DNA from: an uncultured Polymorphobacter sp.
GTDB lineage: Bacteria > Pseudomonadota > Alphaproteobacteria > Sphingomonadales > Sphingomonadaceae
Direction: 5' to 3'
NCBI GenBank assembly: GCA_937871645.1
Contig: CALMPZ010000397.1
Location: 1 to 16,223, forward strand
Length of the DNA stretch: 16,223 nucleotides
In this document: in pieces, positions 13,768 through 16,223 of the stretch
Numbering within the stretch: the first letter of the stretch is position 1
How the letters are laid out: each line of letters opens with the position of its first letter
Notes under the pieces: generated by a model
Told to the model about the DNA's origin: nothing
What the model saw: the letters and a program-made list of their open reading frames with translations, nothing else
Databases searched by the model: none
Program-made: the position numbers and the translations under genes

Positions 13768-14912
13768 GCCGCATCTCCACTTTTGAAAAACTGCTGCAGT
13801 ACCAGGTCATAGATGTCGGCCAGCGCCGCGATGTCGGCGACCGGCACCATTTCATCGACCTGGTGCATCGAACTGCCGACCAGCCCGAATTCGACCACCG
13901 GGCAGACGCTGCGGATGAATCGCGCGTCCGACGTGCCGCCGCTGGTCGACAGCTCTGGGGTGCGCCCGGTGACGCGCTGGACGGCGAAATCGACCATGTC
14001 CGACAATGGCCCCGGCGGCGTCAGAAATGCCTCGCCCGAAATCTTTACCACCACCTCGGCCGCAGGTGCATGTCGGGCAACGGTATCGCGGATCCAGTTC
14101 TCCAGCTCGAAGCCGCGCTGGCGATCGTTGAAGCGGATGTTGATGCGTGCGGTCGCGCGCGCCGGAATGACGTTGGTCGCCGGGTTGCCGACGTTGATGT
14201 CGGTGACTTCAAGGTTCGACGCCTGGAACCAGTCGGTGCCGGTATCAAGCGTGTGCGCCTTGAGTTCCGAAAGGATCGCCACCAACCGCGTGATCGGGTT
14301 GTCGGCGCGCGTCGGATAGGCGACATGGCCCTGTGCGCCGTTGACGGTGATCCAGGCGTTGACCGAGCCGCGCCGGCCGATCTTGACCATGTCGCCGAGC
14401 AGTTGGTTCGACGTCGGCTCGCCGACCAGACAGGCATCGGGCGCGAAGCCGCGCACCGCCATCCAGGTCAGCAGATCGACGGTGCCGTGGGTCGCCGGGC
14501 CTTCCTCGTCGCCGGTGATGATCAGCGACAGCGTACCCGGCGCGCCGCGCGCGACATGGCGCTCGGCCGCCGCGACGAACGCCGCAATCGCCGATTTCAT
14601 GTCGTTGGCGCCGCGCCCGACCAACTGGCCATCCGCCACCGCACCTTCGAACGGATCGACACTCCAGGCATTGTGGTCGCCGACCGGCACGACATCGGTA
14701 TGGCCGGCAAAGGCAAAATGCGGTGCGCCTTCGCCGATGGTGGCGAACAGATTGTGGATCGGGCCATCGGGCGGGCTGCCCTGTTCAAGCCGGTGGACGG
14801 CAAAGCCCAGCGCTTCGAGCGCCGCGCCGAGCACAGCTTGCGCGCCGTCGTCGGCGGGCGTGACGCTGCGGCAGCGGATGAGGTCGCGGGCCAGTGCGAG
14901 GGCGTCGATCAT
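13764..14912 (-). CDS. dapE: Succinyl-diaminopimelate desuccinylase
   Basis: The 382-residue M20-family metallohydrolase removes succinate from N-succinyl-L,L-diaminopimelate in the succinylase branch of lysine and peptidoglycan precursor synthesis. The di-zinc site is complete: His71 in FAGHTDVVP, Asp104 in GRGANDMKS, Glu137 in TGDEEG (with Glu136 the catalytic base), Glu165 in VGEPTS, and His350 in [10 protein letters not shown]. The lid/dimerisation domain (about 180-290) carries [22 protein letters not shown] and [15 protein letters not shown]. The SGGTSDARF segment (324-332) is characteristic of DapE as opposed to ArgE. Length matches the family. The ATG at 14912 overlaps the permease stop as ATGA; the open frame further upstream is overlap with the permease gene. 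OsmC follows with a second ATGA overlap. Confidence 0.97.
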   Translation of the reverse strand: MIDALALARDLIRCRSVTPADDGAQAVLGAALEALGFAVHRLEQGSPPDGPIHNLFATIGEGAPHFAFAGHTDVVPVGDHNAWSVDPFEGAVADGQLVGRGANDMKSAIAAFVAAAERHVARGAPGTLSLIITGDEEGPATHGTVDLLTWMAVRGFAPDACLVGEPTSNQLLGDMVKIGRRGSVNAWITVNGAQGHVAYPTRADNPITRLVAILSELKAHTLDTGTDWFQASNLEVTDINVGNPATNVIPARATARINIRFNDRQRGFELENWIRDTVARHAPAAEVVVKISGEAFLTPPGPLSDMVDFAVQRVTGRTPELSTSGGTSDARFIRSVCPVVEFGLVGSSMHQVDEMVPVADIAALADIYDLVLQQFFKSGDAA

Positions 14913-16223
14913 GCGGAAGCAACCTTGGATTTGCGCCAGAAATAATAAGGCAGCGGCAGCGCCAGCAGCAACAGCGACCAGCGCGCATTGTCCATGTCCT
15001 CGACAAAGAACAGCAGCGTGAACATGGCGTTGACCCCGCCGGCAATCAGCGCCGGTAGCGGGAAGAGCGGCATCTTGTACGGCCGCGCCAGCCCCGGTTC
15101 GATGCGCCGCATGCGGATCGCCGCAAAGCCGAGGATGGCGAACATCAGCGTCACCATCGGTGCATAGATGTTGACCAGCAGCTCGAAACTGCCGGTGCCC
15201 GCCAGCAGTGCGATCAGCCCGGTCGAGAAAATCACCCCCGGCACCGGCGTGCCATTGGCCGACACGCGGGTGAACACGTCGGGGAGCAACCGCGACCGCG
15301 CCATGCCGAGCAGCACGCGCGGCTGCATCATCACCTGCAGATTGGCGATGGTGAACACCGACAGCACCGCCAGCGCGGTGATGATCGTGTCGCCCCATGG
15401 CCCGGCGACAATCGCCGCCGCGTCAGCCACCGGCAGGTTCGATTTGGCCAGCACGTCGAGCGGCAGCGCGTGGAGCAGCGCGGCGTTGACCAGCAAATAA
15501 ATTGCCATGACCAGCAGGATGCCGCCGAATGTCGCGCGCACGACGTTACGCTCGGCCGATTTGACCTCTTCCAGGAAATACACCGCGCCCTGCCAGCCGC
15601 CATAGGTGCCGGTGATCAGCCGCGCCGCGGTGATGATGCCGGCAAAGGTCATCGCGCCCGACATGCCGGTCGATTGCGCGGGTGCGGGGGCAGCATCGGT
15701 GAAGCCGAAAATCGCGATGATCAGCGCCACCAGCGCCAGCGCCTTGAGAAAGCTGCCGATGTTCTGCGTCATGCCGCTGGTGCGCGTGCCGCTGAGGTTG
15801 ATGGCGCCCAGCACCAGTACTTCGATGACCGCGATCATCCCCGTCGACAAGCCGGTGCCGAAGCCCAGCCGCTGGACATATTCGGCGAACACCACCGCCA
15901 TGAACGCCGTCGATATCGTGCCCTGCAGCCAGTCGCTCCAGCCGACAATCAGCCCGGTCAGCGGGCCGTAGGCGCGTGTCGCAAAAACGTAAGGCCCGCC
16001 GGCATGCGGCATCGACGCGGCCAGCTCGACCGTCGGAAACGCATAGACCAGCACCAGCAGGCCACCTGCGGCCCAAGCCAGCATGATCAGCGTCGGATCG
16101 GGAATGGCTGCCGCTACCAGCCCCGGCGACCGCATGATCCCCGACCCGATGATCCCACCGATGACGACGGCGAGCGCAAACCCCGGCCCGAGCACGCGCA
16201 GCAACTGGCCTTTCGCGGGCGTG
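14909..16223 (-). CDS. APC family amino acid permease, 5' end beyond the window
   Basis: This inner-membrane transporter has about 437 visible residues and the hydrophobic pattern of roughly 12 membrane helices. The first helix contains [16 protein letters not shown], the broken-helix substrate site typical of amino acid/polyamine/organocation permeases; further landmarks are [52 protein letters not shown] and the C-terminal [12 protein letters not shown]. The frame stays open to the right edge (TPAKGQL precedes the first conserved leucine), and the only start codon there, TTG at 16204, has no ribosome site. The true start therefore probably lies a few codons outside. Its stop overlaps the dapE start by four bases, so the two are coupled. 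Substrate is unknown; linkage to lysine synthesis is suggestive only. Confidence 0.92.
   Translation of the reverse strand, partial: TPAKGQLLRVLGPGFALAVVIGGIIGSGIMRSPGLVAAAIPDPTLIMLAWAAGGLLVLVYAFPTVELAASMPHAGGPYVFATRAYGPLTGLIVGWSDWLQGTISTAFMAVVFAEYVQRLGFGTGLSTGMIAVIEVLVLGAINLSGTRTSGMTQNIGSFLKALALVALIIAIFGFTDAAPAPAQSTGMSGAMTFAGIITAARLITGTYGGWQGAVYFLEEVKSAERNVVRATFGGILLVMAIYLLVNAALLHALPLDVLAKSNLPVADAAAIVAGPWGDTIITALAVLSVFTIANLQVMMQPRVLLGMARSRLLPDVFTRVSANGTPVPGVIFSTGLIALLAGTGSFELLVNIYAPMVTLMFAILGFAAIRMRRIEPGLARPYKMPLFPLPALIAGGVNAMFTLLFFVEDMDNARWSLLLLALPLPYYFWRKSKVASA

Noticed and set aside
14913..15398. Extension of dapE upstream to 15398
   Set aside because: The added 162 codons lie inside the permease gene in another frame and do not resemble DapE. 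The ATG at 14912 starts the family's conserved N-terminus.
1..16223. Search for a defence system, biosynthetic cluster, CRISPR array, prophage or insertion sequence
   Set aside because: No nuclease, helicase, reverse transcriptase, NRPS/PKS, integrase or transposase signature was recognised, and no regularly spaced repeats or terminal inverted repeats were seen.

Overview
The window is 16.2 kb of high-GC DNA that reads as an alphaproteobacterial chromosome, most likely from Sphingomonadales. The clearest pointers are a PEPxxWA-type PEP-CTERM sorting signal ending in MMIAGFGLVGSAMRRR, a long TonB-dependent receptor, and an rpe gene joined to a heparinase II/III-like gene, an arrangement I recall from sphingomonads. 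No rRNA, tRNA, CRISPR array, transposase, integrase or phage gene is visible. Every gene appears intact except the last, which runs off the right edge.

Left part (73-4241, all on the minus strand, transcribed right to left): rpe (ribulose-phosphate 3-epimerase), a heparinase II/III-like protein 10 bp behind it, an AHSA1/SRPBCC protein, and an uncharacterised protein with a DKSWGPRHW motif. The last has a 155-bp leader with a possible operator and promoter of its own.

Centre (4370-9720): a secreted SdsA1-type alkylsulfatase on the plus strand converges on a minus-strand pair, a TonB-dependent receptor followed by a GntR/FCD regulator. The plausible reading is an uptake-and-hydrolysis locus for an organosulfate or similar small molecule, with the regulator sensing a product. 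This is inferred from position only. A nested inverted repeat sits where sulfatase and regulator converge.

Right-centre (9721-13191): a 394-bp regulatory gap with direct repeats, then folE (GTP cyclohydrolase I), a PhoX/DUF839-like exported protein with a PEP-CTERM tail, a strong intrinsic terminator, and a 192-residue membrane protein resembling the membrane domain of urate hydroxylase PuuD but lacking its cytochrome c domain.

Right part (13372-16223, minus strand): a tight operon of APC-family amino acid permease (5' end cut by the window), dapE (succinyl-diaminopimelate desuccinylase) and an OsmC-family protein. Both junctions are ATGA start/stop overlaps. It converges on the PuuD-like gene across a 180-bp hairpin-rich spacer.

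Most of the window is ordinary housekeeping and accessory gene content, and I see no convincing new multi-gene system. The items most worth a second look are the sulfatase/FCD/TonB receptor locus, the stand-alone PuuD-like membrane domain, the PEP-CTERM PhoX-like protein, the altered heparinase motif and several unexplained intergenic repeats.
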